Origin: Chitinophagales bacterium
GTDB lineage: Bacteria; Bacteroidota; Bacteroidia; Chitinophagales; Chitinophagaceae
Direction of reading: 5' to 3'
Assembly (NCBI GenBank): GCA_015654695.1
Contig: JAATGJ010000178.1
Span: forward strand, 1-54,108
Length of the DNA: 54,108 nucleotides
Below are positions 35,601 through 43,723 of this stretch, piece after piece (the stretch's first letter is position 1; every line of letters starts with the position of its first letter). The notes below the pieces were generated by a model. That model searched no databases and was not told the DNA's origin. It worked only from the letters and a program-made list of their open reading frames with translations. Made by a program: the position numbers and the translations under genes.

Positions 35601-36100
35601 ATGTTGGGTGAAGAAACAACTGGGGCATCAACCACTCTTTTCCCAGTACCCCCAATTGATAAAAAATAGAAAGACTTATCGCTATATATATTTTTTTGAT
35701 GACTGAACCGCTGGTTCGCCGAATCTTTTATCCATTGATCAGGGCCTGCTGCATAAAAAAGGATATAATCGCTGCCATTAAAAACGCCATCGCCACCATC
35801 CACCACTGCGATCGCATTTTCCTGCAGGTCATCCAGCCAGGCTCCCGCATTAGTTTCTGCCAGCATTTGGCCACCGTTTCCATAAAGTCGTATCGTATTG
35901 GAAGCAATATTGGATGTGTTGACCCCAAGGCTACTTAGAAAAGCAAGATCCATTTTGTGGATGCCTGCTTCTTTTACAGATATTCTATACCAGTTGCCGG
36001 ACGCCAGTACCGAACCGGGCCGGTAATTCCGTTGTGCTGCGGCAGTTATTACCATCACTAATCCCCAAATAAATATCAGCATTCTTTTTCTCAGCAGCAT
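32675..36100 (-). CDS. porU: Type IX secretion sortase PorU
   Basis: About 1141 residues; gingipain-like (C25) cysteine protease that cleaves the C-terminal sorting domain of type IX cargo and attaches cargo to the surface. I prefer the ATG at 36100 (MLLRKRMLIFIWGLVMVITAAAQ signal); the frame also has ATGs at 36157 and 36082. Catalytic region: His in NFTGHGGPSRLAEE and Cys in FITATCDFAPYD, about two-fifths to one-half along. The C-terminal ~90 residues (ILNYPNPFTTKTQFWF ... GVYLYKLSV) form a CTD-like Ig domain, normal for PorU. It is upstream of porV and divergent from gldJ. Confidence 0.9.
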   Translation of the reverse strand: MLLRKRMLIFIWGLVMVITAAAQRNYRPGSVLASGNWYRISVKEAGIHKMDLAFLSSLGVNTSNIASNTIRLYGNGGQMLAETNAGAWLDDLQENAIAVVDGGDGVFNGSDYILFYAAGPDQWIKDSANQRFSHQKNIYSDKSFYFLSIGGTGKRVVDAPVVSSPNITINSFSERYFHELDTVNFLSSGKEWYGEEFSSLPGRVLSRNFAVNIPGIVNGSSLLVQSNCIARSVGVGSSFDIQLNTTLIGQVGIASIGTGLFDLFAQQTTAIATTTASQNNLTLSYTYHPGSFNSQGWLNWFEIFARRTLSLNGVSQSLFRDWTSVGNNIGEFVVSDATANTQVWDITDPLNPARMPGTFVSNQFRFINTCSRLREYAAFNPDNLLIPVAAGTIANQNLHNTSPADYIIVVHPPFLLQAQRLAQFHRQHNGYRTLVVTTQQLFNEFGSGSPDPVAIRDFVKMYHDKYGNIPADKLKYLLLLGDASFDYKDRIANNTNFVPAWENSFSLDPLATYASDDFYGFLDDNEDINSSAVINYLDIGIGRVPAKNTDEAKNFVDKVEAYFAAQSFGPWRNNLAFIADDEDLNLHLQDAEIITSTANAANPVFNQEKIYLDAFQQQSGSGGSSYPQANLAINNQIYNGTLIWNFTGHGGPSRLAEETILDQAIVNNWNNANKLPLFITATCDFAPYDIPGLSSIGENILLRPRTGAIALMTTTRVVFAFSNRIMNNNYLQFALQPDATGKYKSLGDAVKEAKNYTYQTSGDITNNRKFTLMGDPALTIAYPVLKVNAVKVNGIPATQADTLSAKEKVIIEGEVTDVQGNVLTGFNGNVYPAVFDKPKNITTLANDPSSQPAIFSTQTNILFKGKASVANGRFSFSFKVPKDINYQYGNGKLSLYAENGSQDGNGSFTNLVIGGAGNNMDGDNEGPEIKSYLNDENFANGGISNENPVLIIKLSDSSGINTVGTGIGHDIVATLDNDNRQFFILNDFYEGDLDSYQRGVVRFQLPELKPGLHTLKIKAWDVLNNSSEMMLDFSVARDEELELSHILNYPNPFTTKTQFWFEHNKPGQELYVRLQVFTLSGRVIKVIQKAINTPGNRSSELEWDGRDEYGDKVGRGVYLYKLSVTAPGKLKKEKIEKLVIF

Positions 36101-36357
36101 GAAAGCAAAACTCCGGTTTCTTAGCCAGAGCATCAAAAAACTAATCCTTGTTTTCATTTACATTTCTCCCCTGAAATAAACAGGGAAAATCTGTATGTCA
36201 GAATTGCCCGCAGTAGATTAACGAGGCGAAAAAAAGTATTTGTGCTAAAAGACATTTTAAGTAAAGTCTCTATATTCGCAATTCCGGTTGTAATCTTTTT
36301 GTAGAGTGCAATATTTTTACCTTATCCGGCGTTAAATTTATTCCAATTCATAGGTTT

Positions 36358-37932
36358 ATGCAAAAAACAATGAGAGTGAAAAACTTAGTAATCCTTTTTT
36401 CCGCAGCAGTGCTGCTTGTTTCCTGTAAAGGGAAGGGTCTTTTTGGTAAAAAAAGGCAGGACAAATCTGACGTAACCGGCTGGAACTACAATGACAAGAA
36501 CATGGGTGGTTTCCAGGTGGCTAAAGCCAGTGACCAGGCTACCGGCCCCGGTTTGGTATTTGTACAGGGCGGTACCTTCACTATGGGTCAGACTGAAGAA
36601 GATGTAATGAGCGACTGGAATAATATTCCGCGCCGTGTATCTATCCCTTCTTTTTACATTGACCGTACTGAAGTAGCCAATATCCACTACAGGGAGTATA
36701 TGTTCTGGCTTCAAAAAGTATTCGACCCCACTGATCCCGTTAACGTTCCGATCATCGAAGGAGCCTTGCCGGATACGCTGGTTTGGAGAAGTGAGCTTAG
36801 CTATAATGAGCCCCTGGTTGAATTCTATTTCCGCCACCCGGGTTTCAATAATTACCCGGTAGTAGGTGTAAGCTGGAGACAGGCGAATGATTTCTGTCTC
36901 TGGAGAAGCGACAGGGTAAATGAAGGCCTTCTTTTGAAAAAAGGATATATCAACAAACAAGGTTTACAAGGGCAGCAGGGCAGTAATAATTTTACTACCA
37001 AGTCTTACCTCCTTGATCTTTACCAGACAGCGCCGGGTAAAACCGCTACTTCTAAAAAGAACAATCCTTTAAAAACAGCGCAGGGCCAGCCCCGCACAAA
37101 GGTTAATATGGAAGATGGATTGCTGATGCCTGACTACCGCCTGCCTTTTGAAGCAGAGTGGGAATATGCAGCTTACGGCCTGATCAATCAAAACCCACGC
37201 CCAAGCAAAAAAGAAGGCAAACGTGGTGAAGAGTTACAATCCAACAAACAAATATATCCCTGGGCGCAAAATGTAAACGGTTTACGTGATACACGTCATG
37301 GAAGCTGGCAAGGTCAGTTCCTGGCTAACTTCAAACGCGGATCAGGTGATAACGCCGGTGTAGCGGGTGGTTTGAATGACCGCGCTTTTTACACAGCAGA
37401 AGTAACTTCTTTCTATCCGAACGGTTTCGGTGTTTACAATATGGCCGGCAACGTTAGCGAGTGGGTACAGGATGTATTCAGACCGCTTTCTACCATGGAT
37501 TTTGATGATATGCCTGCTCCTATGCGTGGTAATAAATTCCAAAAACTATATAAAGATCCTACTACAGGTGAAGCGCAGATCAATGATACTACCGGCAAGG
37601 TAAGAATGGTGGATGTAACAGATGCTGAAAGCAAAAACCGCCGTAATTATCAACGTGGTAATGTGATCAACTACCTTGATGGTGATACTGCATCACAGGC
37701 CCAGTATGGATATGGAATGACAACTCTGGTTAGCGATAAGTCAAGAGTGTATAAAGGTGGTAGCTGGAATGACCGTGCATACTGGCTCAGTCCCGGTACA
37801 CGCCGCTATCTTGAAGAAGACCAGGCATTGAGTACTTTAGGTTTCCGTTGCGCAATGGATCGCATGGGCAGCCCTGAAGGAAATGGCCGTAAAGTGGGTC
37901 AGCAATTCCCGACCAAGAGACAAAAGAAATAA
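36358..37932 (+). CDS. gldJ: Gliding motility lipoprotein GldJ
   Basis: 524 residues. Lipoprotein signal ending LLVSC (Cys ~23), then VTGWNYNDKNMGGFQ and a formylglycine-generating-enzyme-like fold: GLVFVQGGTFTMGQTEEDVM, IDRTEVANIHYREYMFWL, GALPDTLVWRSELSYNE, YPVVGVSWRQANDFCLWRSDRVNE, LPFEAEWEYAAYG, GVYNMAGNVSEWVQDVF and the final YKGGSWNDRAYWLSPGTRRYL. This order and the inserts match GldJ rather than GldK. GldJ stabilises the type IX/gliding motor. Divergent from porU across 257 bp, and followed by murF as in related genomes. Confidence 0.9.
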   Translation: MQKTMRVKNLVILFSAAVLLVSCKGKGLFGKKRQDKSDVTGWNYNDKNMGGFQVAKASDQATGPGLVFVQGGTFTMGQTEEDVMSDWNNIPRRVSIPSFYIDRTEVANIHYREYMFWLQKVFDPTDPVNVPIIEGALPDTLVWRSELSYNEPLVEFYFRHPGFNNYPVVGVSWRQANDFCLWRSDRVNEGLLLKKGYINKQGLQGQQGSNNFTTKSYLLDLYQTAPGKTATSKKNNPLKTAQGQPRTKVNMEDGLLMPDYRLPFEAEWEYAAYGLINQNPRPSKKEGKRGEELQSNKQIYPWAQNVNGLRDTRHGSWQGQFLANFKRGSGDNAGVAGGLNDRAFYTAEVTSFYPNGFGVYNMAGNVSEWVQDVFRPLSTMDFDDMPAPMRGNKFQKLYKDPTTGEAQINDTTGKVRMVDVTDAESKNRRNYQRGNVINYLDGDTASQAQYGYGMTTLVSDKSRVYKGGSWNDRAYWLSPGTRRYLEEDQALSTLGFRCAMDRMGSPEGNGRKVGQQFPTKRQKK

Positions 37933-37955
37933 TTATTCTTTCAATAAATTCTTTC

Positions 37956-37989
37956 ACCCTGTTTAGCTTACCGCTAAACAGGGTTTTTT
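37956..37989 (+). terminator. Rho-independent terminator after gldJ
   Basis: 12-bp perfect stem ACCCTGTTTAGC (37956-37967) / GCTAAACAGGGT (37973-37984), 5-nt loop, then TTTTTT. Separates gldJ from murF. Confidence 0.9.
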
Positions 37990-38017
37990 ATTACTGCGAC
38001 TAACTTACTTTTGTTTT

Positions 38018-39304
38018 ATGCAAATGGAACAGCTATATAAAATCTATACTCAATATCCTTCTGTACAAACTGATACCCGCAAGCTCAAACAGGGTGATAT
38101 TTATTTTGCATTGAAAGGCGGCAACTTCAACGGCAATACATTTGCCAAACAAGCAATAGAAGCAGGAGCGGCTTATGCAGTGATTGATGAAAAAGAATTT
38201 GAAGTTCCGGGCAAGACAATTTTAACAGATGATGTCCTGACTGCTTTACAGCAACTGGCAAAATATCATCGCGAACAATTTACTATTCCCTTTATCGCTA
38301 TTACAGGCAGCAATGGAAAAACGACGACCAAAGAATTAATTCATGCAGTTTTAGCATCTTCCTATATCACTTATACTACTGAAGGCAACCTGAATAACCA
38401 TATTGGCATTCCCCTTACCATTTTAAAAATAAAAACCGATGCGGAATTCGCTGTAATAGAAATGGGAGCCAATCATATTGGTGAAATAGCGGGTTATTGT
38501 AAATATGCATTGCCGACACATGGGTTAATCACTAACTGTGGCAAAGCTCACCTGGAAGGATTTGGCAGTATAGAAGGAGTAAGAAAAGGGAAAGGCGAGT
38601 TATTTGATCACCTACGGACATTGGCTGACGGAACTGCTTTTGTTATGTGGGATTATGACTACCTGCAGCCCATGAGCAAAGGTATCAGCAATATTATCAA
38701 ATATGGTACAACCGGGGACTTGACTATTACAGGAAAAGTGAAACAAAGTGAACCGTATCTCGAAGTAGAAATAATAAAGGGATCGGGCGCCGGAATTATA
38801 AAAACGCAATTAGTAGGAGAATATAACCTTCCTAATGTATTAGCCGCAGTAACTGTTGGGAAATATTGTAAAGTACCGGACGAAAAAATAAAATCATCAA
38901 TAGAGAACTATACTCCTTCCAATAGCCGGTCACAACTGGTAACCAAAGGAACTAATAAAATAATCCTGGACGCTTACAATGCAAATCCAAGCAGCATGAA
39001 ACTGGCGATAGAGAATTTTGCCAAACTTAATGCAGATAATAAAGTGTTGATGCTGGGTGGCATGGCGGAGCTGGGTACAGAAAGTTTAGAAGAGCATAAA
39101 GTCATCGTTGAACTGATCAGGCAAAACAAATGGAAACAGGTAGTACTGGTAGGCGGGGATTTTCTAAAAGTTAAACACCCCTTTCTTTCGTTTGAAAACG
39201 GATCACAAGCCAAAGACTGGTGGCAGCAACAGCATTTTGAAAATACCCATTTCCTGATAAAAGGCAGCCGCAGCATGCAAATGGAAAAAGTAGTGGAGAA
39301 TTAA
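38018..39304 (+). CDS. murF: UDP-N-acetylmuramoyl-tripeptide--D-alanyl-D-alanine ligase
   Basis: Adds D-Ala-D-Ala to the UDP-MurNAc-tripeptide, completing the peptidoglycan precursor. 428 residues. Mur ligase features: TDTRKLKQGDIYFALKGGNFNGNTFA (N-terminal domain), the P-loop ITGSNGKTTTKEL (~residues 103-115), NNHIGIPLTIL, EMGANHIGEIAGYC, NLPNVLAAVTVG, and LDAYNANPSSMKLAIENF (C-terminal domain). Starts at the ATG 38018, 86 bp past gldJ and behind that gene's terminator. Only 9 bp separate it from the Crp/Fnr gene, so these two may be co-transcribed. Confidence 0.94.
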   Translation: MQMEQLYKIYTQYPSVQTDTRKLKQGDIYFALKGGNFNGNTFAKQAIEAGAAYAVIDEKEFEVPGKTILTDDVLTALQQLAKYHREQFTIPFIAITGSNGKTTTKELIHAVLASSYITYTTEGNLNNHIGIPLTILKIKTDAEFAVIEMGANHIGEIAGYCKYALPTHGLITNCGKAHLEGFGSIEGVRKGKGELFDHLRTLADGTAFVMWDYDYLQPMSKGISNIIKYGTTGDLTITGKVKQSEPYLEVEIIKGSGAGIIKTQLVGEYNLPNVLAAVTVGKYCKVPDEKIKSSIENYTPSNSRSQLVTKGTNKIILDAYNANPSSMKLAIENFAKLNADNKVLMLGGMAELGTESLEEHKVIVELIRQNKWKQVVLVGGDFLKVKHPFLSFENGSQAKDWWQQQHFENTHFLIKGSRSMQMEKVVEN

Positions 39305-39313
39305 TAATACGAT

Positions 39314-39934
39314 ATGAACTGGAAACAATTATTCCCACAGTTTGAACCAGGGCTTGTTGACCTCATTGAAAAGAATGCAGTGGAACGGTCATTCAGAGCA
39401 GGTGATGTCGTGATGCGCACAGGCCAATATATAAAATCAACCGCTTTAGTGCTGGAAGGCCGGATTAAAATCTACCGGGAAAACCAGGATGGCGGTGAAT
39501 TCCTTATGTATTATCTCGGTCCCGGCCAGGCTTGTGCTGTTTCTATGATCTGCGCCATTCAATCTCAAACCAGTGAGATCATGGCTATAGCTGAAGAAGA
39601 TTCCGAAGTGCTGATGATCCCTGTTCAACTGATGGATGAACTAATGAACAACTATAAAAGTTGGTACCAGTTCGTTATTCAAACTTATCGCAGCCGTTTT
39701 GAGGAGTTGCTTTCTGTAGTGGATAATATCGCTTTCAGAAATATGGATGAACGCCTTGAATTTTATCTCAAGCGTTATGCAGATAAATCAGCGAAAAAGA
39801 TCATTGAACTTTCTCACCAGCAAATAGCGGACGATCTGAACAGTTCAAGGGAAGTGATCTCCCGGCTTTTGAAAAAAATGGAACAGCGGAATCTTGTAAA
39901 ACTCCATCGCAATTTGATCGAGCTTGTCCAATAA
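39314..39934 (+). CDS. Crp/Fnr-family regulator of an adjacent sulfur/redox regulon
   Basis: 206 residues: cyclic-nucleotide-binding-like beta roll (~residues 10-125), long dimer helix, and a C-terminal winged HTH (LSHQQIADDLNSSREVISRLLKKMEQRNLV, ~158-190) with the Crp/Fnr-type recognition helix SSREVISRLL. No cAMP phosphate-binding Arg-Ser signature and no N-terminal Fe-S cysteine cluster. Two cysteines at ~74 and ~80 (GQACAVSMIC) lie in the effector pocket region and could sense thiol or persulfide state (inference). The genes that follow handle sulfite, persulfide and thiosulfate, and three matching operators lie at 39944, 40826 and 44301. No operator precedes its own gene, so it is probably not autoregulated from its own promoter. 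Confidence 0.88.
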   Translation: MNWKQLFPQFEPGLVDLIEKNAVERSFRAGDVVMRTGQYIKSTALVLEGRIKIYRENQDGGEFLMYYLGPGQACAVSMICAIQSQTSEIMAIAEEDSEVLMIPVQLMDELMNNYKSWYQFVIQTYRSRFEELLSVVDNIAFRNMDERLEFYLKRYADKSAKKIIELSHQQIADDLNSSREVISRLLKKMEQRNLVKLHRNLIELVQ

Positions 39935-39943
39935 AATTATTAC

Positions 39944-39988
39944 TGTGATTTCTGTCACACGGTGAAAATTGTCTTTCGGTTAATCTTG
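39944..39988 (+). promoter_or_regulatory. Crp/Fnr operator and -7 element upstream of tauE
   Basis: TGTGATTTCTGTCACA at 39944-39959, a perfect TGTGA-N6-TCACA palindrome. The -7-like element TAATCTTG starts at 39981, 21 nt after the operator. This puts the operator centre near -42, the class II activation position. Confidence 0.75.
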
Positions 39989-40001
39989 CAAAAAAAACAA
40001 A

Positions 40002-40805
40002 ATGGAAATTATCGGCTATATCGCCTCCGTACTGATTGGTATTTCACTTGGATTAGTAGGCAGTGGCGGATCTATGCTGACTGTACCCGTATTGGTTTAC
40101 CTGATGCATGTAAATCCATTGCTGGCTACCACCAGTTCACTTTTTATTGTAGGCGCCACAAGCCTGGTAGGCGGTTTAAGAGCTTATGCAAAAAAAATAG
40201 TTGACTTCAAAGCTGTAACCGAATTTGGTATCCCTTCTATCTTTTCCATTTTTATTACACGGCATTACCTGCTGCCTGCACTACCGCAACATTTTTTTAG
40301 TATTGGCCATATTTCAGTTTCAAAAGAAATGTTCTTAATGCTGGTTTTCGCCCTGCTCATGCTGGCTGCATCTTTTTCCATGATACGAAGCCGCTATCTG
40401 GAATCGCAGGCAGGACTAACGGAAAAAGACCGTGATAATAAAGCATTATTCCTTGTAGTATTAGGCTTGTTTATAGGGGTAGTTACCGGTTTGCTTGGAG
40501 CAGGCGGTGGCTTCCTGATCATACCTTCATTGGTACTCTTCCTCAAACTTCCGATGAAAAATGCAGTAGGAACATCACTACTCATTGTTGCCATTAACTC
40601 ACTTCTCGGCTTCCTGTTCAGTTTAAAACAATTTGAATATAACTGGACGATCCTGCTTTCATTTACAGCGCTGTCTGTCGCCGGGTTGTTTATTGGCAGC
40701 AAGCTATCTGAAAAAATTCCAGGCGATTCTTTAAAAAAAGGATTTGGCTGGTTTGTACTCGTAATGGGCATTTATATCATTGTAAAAGAATTGCTGATAA
40801 GATAA
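40002..40805 (+). CDS. TauE/SafE-family sulfite/sulfonate exporter
   Basis: 267-residue inner-membrane protein with about eight helices in two repeats. N-terminal GYIASVLIGISLGLVGSGGSMLTVPVLVYL and the second-half GLFIGVVTGLLGAGGGFLIIPSLVLFLKLPMKNAVGTSLLIV are the paired TauE glycine motifs. Likely exports sulfite, sulfoacetate or a related anion. First gene of the block after the regulator, with its own Crp-type operator. The following MBL-rhodanese gene has a separate operator, so they are likely separate transcripts. Confidence 0.88.
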   Translation: MEIIGYIASVLIGISLGLVGSGGSMLTVPVLVYLMHVNPLLATTSSLFIVGATSLVGGLRAYAKKIVDFKAVTEFGIPSIFSIFITRHYLLPALPQHFFSIGHISVSKEMFLMLVFALLMLAASFSMIRSRYLESQAGLTEKDRDNKALFLVVLGLFIGVVTGLLGAGGGFLIIPSLVLFLKLPMKNAVGTSLLIVAINSLLGFLFSLKQFEYNWTILLSFTALSVAGLFIGSKLSEKIPGDSLKKGFGWFVLVMGIYIIVKELLIR

Positions 40806-40825
40806 ACCCGGAACTCATTCTCTTA

Positions 40826-40870
40826 TGTGACAAAAGTCATTGCCGATGAGATACGCAGGTGTGAAATTCG
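40826..40870 (+). promoter_or_regulatory. Crp/Fnr operator and -7 element upstream of the MBL-rhodanese gene
   Basis: TGTGACAAAAGTCATT at 40826-40841. The -7-like GAAATTCG starts at 40863, within GAAATTCGCTGAT, again 21 nt after the operator end. The same GAAwTTCGCTGAT box occurs at the thioredoxin promoter. Confidence 0.75.
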
Positions 40871-40894
40871 CTGATCAATTATTAAAAATAATAT

Positions 40895-42316
40895 ATGAAA
40901 GTAGAACAGATATATACCGGTTGTTTAGCCCAGGGTACTTACTACATTGAAAGCGATGGTGAAGCAGCCATAATAGACCCGCTGCGGGAAGTACAACCTT
41001 ATATTCAGAAAGCGGCAAGGAATCATGTAAAGATCAAATATGTTTTTGAAACGCATTTTCATGCCGACTTTGTTTCCGGTCATCTTGACCTGGCCAAAGA
41101 AACAGGTGCAAAGATCATATATGGACCAACTGCCCAACCGGGCTTTGAGGCTATCACGGCTGAAGATGGACAGGAATTCAAACTTGGTAAAGTGGTATTG
41201 AAGGTCATTCATACTCCGGGTCATACCATGGAGTCATCCTGCTTTTTACTGAAGAATGAAACAGGAAAAGAGGTTGCATTGTTTACCGGCGATACACTTT
41301 TCATAGGTGATGTAGGCCGTCCCGACCTGGCACAAAAAGTAATAGCTGAACTGACACCGGAAAAATTAGTTGATCATTTATATGATTCATTACATAACAA
41401 GATCCTGCCACTGGCAGATGACATTATTGTTTATCCTGCGCATGGTGCCGGCAGCGCCTGTGGTAAGAATATGAGTAAAGAGACAACAGATACGCTTGGA
41501 CATCAGAAAGCAACCAACTATGCACTCCGTCCCGGTTTGTCACGGGAGCAATTTGTGAAAGAAGTATTGACTGGTCTTACACCACCTCCACAATACTTCC
41601 CATTGAATGTACTGATGAACATAAAAGGTTATGACAGCATCAGTGATGTGATCAAAAGAGGAACCCAGGCATTAAGCGCTGATGCGTTTGAAACGGCAGC
41701 CAATGAAACTGGCGCATTGATCCTTGACACAAGAAATGCGCAAACATTTGCCAAAGCATTTATTCCTAATTCTATTAACATCGGCATTGATGGAAGTTTT
41801 GCACCCTGGGCAGGCACATTGATCCCTGATATCAAACAGGAAATACTATTAGTAACGGATGAAGATAAAGCAGAAGAAGTGATCACCCGGCTTGCCCGTG
41901 TAGGATACGATCATACCATCGGGTACCTGGAAGATGGATTTGAAAGCTGGACAAAAGCCGGAAAAGAAGTGGATAGTATTTCGTCTGTTTCCGTTGACGA
42001 ACTGATAGCGATATGTAAAAAAGATCCGCAGGCTGACATACTGGATGTTCGTAAAAAAAGCGAATATGATTCCGAACATATAACAACTGCTGAAAATATC
42101 CCATTAGATTATATTAATGATAACATGGCGCAAGTGAGCAGGAATAAAACCTATTATGTGCATTGTGCAAGTGGTTATCGTTCTATGATGTTTGTTTCAA
42201 TACTTAAAGCAAGGGGATACGATAACCTGGTAGATGTGAATGGCGGGTTTAAAGCTATGAAAGAAAGTGGTAAATTTGAAATCACAGACTACGTTTACCC
42301 AACAACTCTTTTGTAA
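40895..42316 (+). CDS. Metallo-beta-lactamase-fold / double-rhodanese protein (persulfide dioxygenase-like)
   Basis: 473 residues. N-terminal MBL domain of the ETHE1/persulfide dioxygenase type: ETHFHADFVSGHLDLA (~residues 51-66), HTPGHTMESSC, FTGDTLFIGDVGRPDLA and VYPAHGAGSACG carry the metal ligands. Two rhodanese domains follow: the first (~250-355) lacks the active-site Cys (LLVTDEDKAEE), the second (~365-470) has it in YYVHCASGYRSMM. Likely oxidises or transfers sulfane sulfur (glutathione or bacillithiol persulfide). Starts the MBL-YeeE-YeeE operon, preceded by an operator. Confidence 0.9.
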   Translation: MKVEQIYTGCLAQGTYYIESDGEAAIIDPLREVQPYIQKAARNHVKIKYVFETHFHADFVSGHLDLAKETGAKIIYGPTAQPGFEAITAEDGQEFKLGKVVLKVIHTPGHTMESSCFLLKNETGKEVALFTGDTLFIGDVGRPDLAQKVIAELTPEKLVDHLYDSLHNKILPLADDIIVYPAHGAGSACGKNMSKETTDTLGHQKATNYALRPGLSREQFVKEVLTGLTPPPQYFPLNVLMNIKGYDSISDVIKRGTQALSADAFETAANETGALILDTRNAQTFAKAFIPNSINIGIDGSFAPWAGTLIPDIKQEILLVTDEDKAEEVITRLARVGYDHTIGYLEDGFESWTKAGKEVDSISSVSVDELIAICKKDPQADILDVRKKSEYDSEHITTAENIPLDYINDNMAQVSRNKTYYVHCASGYRSMMFVSILKARGYDNLVDVNGGFKAMKESGKFEITDYVYPTTLL

Positions 42317-42331
42317 AAAGAACCCGACAAT

Positions 42332-42901
42332 ATGAATATTATTGATTGGCTCAGACAACCCTGGCCCTGGTATGTAGCCGGCCCTCTCATAGGATTAATG
42401 GTTCCTTTGCTCCTGGTACTTGGCAATAAATCATTTGGCATTTCTTCTTCGTTGCGTCATATCTGCGCCGCCTGCATTCCAGCTAATATTCCTTTCTTTA
42501 AATATGACTGGAAAAAAGAAATATGGAACCTATTTTTCGTGACAGGGGTATTTATTGGCGGTGTACTAGCTGCATCATTGTTATCCAATCCGGGTGCCAT
42601 ACTTATTCATCCAAAACTTGCAGAGGAACTGGCGGGTTATGGAATAACAAACAGGGAAGGCCTGGTTCCAAAAGATCTCTTTAACTGGGATACGCTGTTA
42701 TCGGTAAAAGGAATCATACTAATGGTATTCGGCGGTTTCCTGGTTGGTTTTGGAACAAGGTATGCAGGTGGTTGCACCAGCGGTCATGCCATCATGGGAC
42801 TAAGCACTCTTCAATGGCCATCATTAATTGCTACGATCAGTTTTATGGCAGGGGGTTTTATTGTTGCCAATTTAATTCTTCCATTGATCTTAAAACTATA
42901 A
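42332..42901 (+). CDS. YeeE/YedE thiosulfate-transporter family protein, N-type half
   Basis: 189-residue membrane protein of the DUF395/YeeE family. The signature [15 protein letters not shown] with the conserved Cys (~residue 146) is the thiosulfate-binding motif of the family. Several helices ([36 protein letters not shown]). The second half-protein follows after 9 bp; together they equal one full-length YeeE. Likely imports thiosulfate or another sulfane-sulfur compound. Confidence 0.88.
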   Translation: MNIIDWLRQPWPWYVAGPLIGLMVPLLLVLGNKSFGISSSLRHICAACIPANIPFFKYDWKKEIWNLFFVTGVFIGGVLAASLLSNPGAILIHPKLAEELAGYGITNREGLVPKDLFNWDTLLSVKGIILMVFGGFLVGFGTRYAGGCTSGHAIMGLSTLQWPSLIATISFMAGGFIVANLILPLILKL

Positions 42902-42910
42902 GCAAACCTG

Positions 42911-43444
42911 ATGAATATAAAAGAAACTGCAAAAGAAAAGAAACATCATGATTTTTTATTACAGAATACTGACTTTGAAGTACGTTCGCTGGATGATGTT
43001 TCTATCAATAAGTCGGAGTTAAAACACCCTTTGTGGTATAATTTGAAATATGCGGTTACCGGAATCTTGTTTGGGATCATCCTGGTAAAAGCAGAAGTAA
43101 TTTCCTGGTTCCGGATACAGGAGATGTTTCGCTTCCAGAGTTTTCACATGTATGGTGTTATCGGCTCAGCAGTAGCTATTGGAATGCTATCCGTATGGTT
43201 GATCAAAAAATTCAAAATAAAAACCATCTATAATGAACCGATAGAATTTGTTTCCAAAAAACCCAACAAAGGAAATATATACGGAGGGTTACTATTCGGA
43301 TTTGGCTGGGCTATTACGGGCGCCTGCCCCGGGCCACTCTTTGCGCAAATTGGTACAGGAGCCACTGTTATAATCGTAACCCTGTTAAGTGCTATAGCCG
43401 GCACCTGGACGTATGGATATTTCCGGGAAAAATTGCCTCATTAA
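42911..43444 (+). CDS. YeeE/YedE-family protein, C-type half (DUF6691-like)
   Basis: 177 residues: ~45 soluble residues (KEKKHHDFLLQNTDFEVRSLDD), then helices with the second signature FGFGWAITGACPGPLFAQIG (conserved Cys ~139). Partner of the preceding half. Completes the operon with the MBL-rhodanese protein, matching the common Bacteroidota arrangement of regulator, TauE, MBL-rhodanese and two YeeE halves. Confidence 0.88.
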   Translation: MNIKETAKEKKHHDFLLQNTDFEVRSLDDVSINKSELKHPLWYNLKYAVTGILFGIILVKAEVISWFRIQEMFRFQSFHMYGVIGSAVAIGMLSVWLIKKFKIKTIYNEPIEFVSKKPNKGNIYGGLLFGFGWAITGACPGPLFAQIGTGATVIIVTLLSAIAGTWTYGYFREKLPH

Positions 43445-43723
43445 ATTTTTATTTTGACAATATCCCGGCAAGAGGAAAAACAAAAATGGGTATCAGAAAT
43501 GCATGAGAAAGCATGCTTAATCTCCGACCCTGTTAAATCTGCCGCTATTCCAGAGCCTGTTATTGTAGTTCAGAAGGAATAGGCGCTCATTGCATAAGAC
43601 ACCGCATCGAATATGGGCCGATACCGCCAGGCAATGAATTATTATATTTTGTCAATTATTTGGCAAAATAACATATACTTCTGGTTACCTTCATCAATTG
43701 ATATTGCGTTATAAAAACAAATC
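43445..43723. other. Intergenic region with possible gene scraps
   Basis: 279 bp without a convincing gene. A 27-codon frame from 43499 (HEKACLISDPVKSAAIPEPV) and a nearby frame (HRIEYGPIPPGNELLYF) are protein-like but frameshifted relative to each other, perhaps remains of a lost gene. Partial palindrome TATTTTG...CAAAATA at ~43647-43672, ahead of the TlpA-like gene. Confidence 0.3.

Noticed and set aside
43499-43582. 27-codon frame in the YeeE-TlpA gap as a gene
   Set aside because: Too short, no recognisable family and no neighbour support; kept only as a possible scrap.
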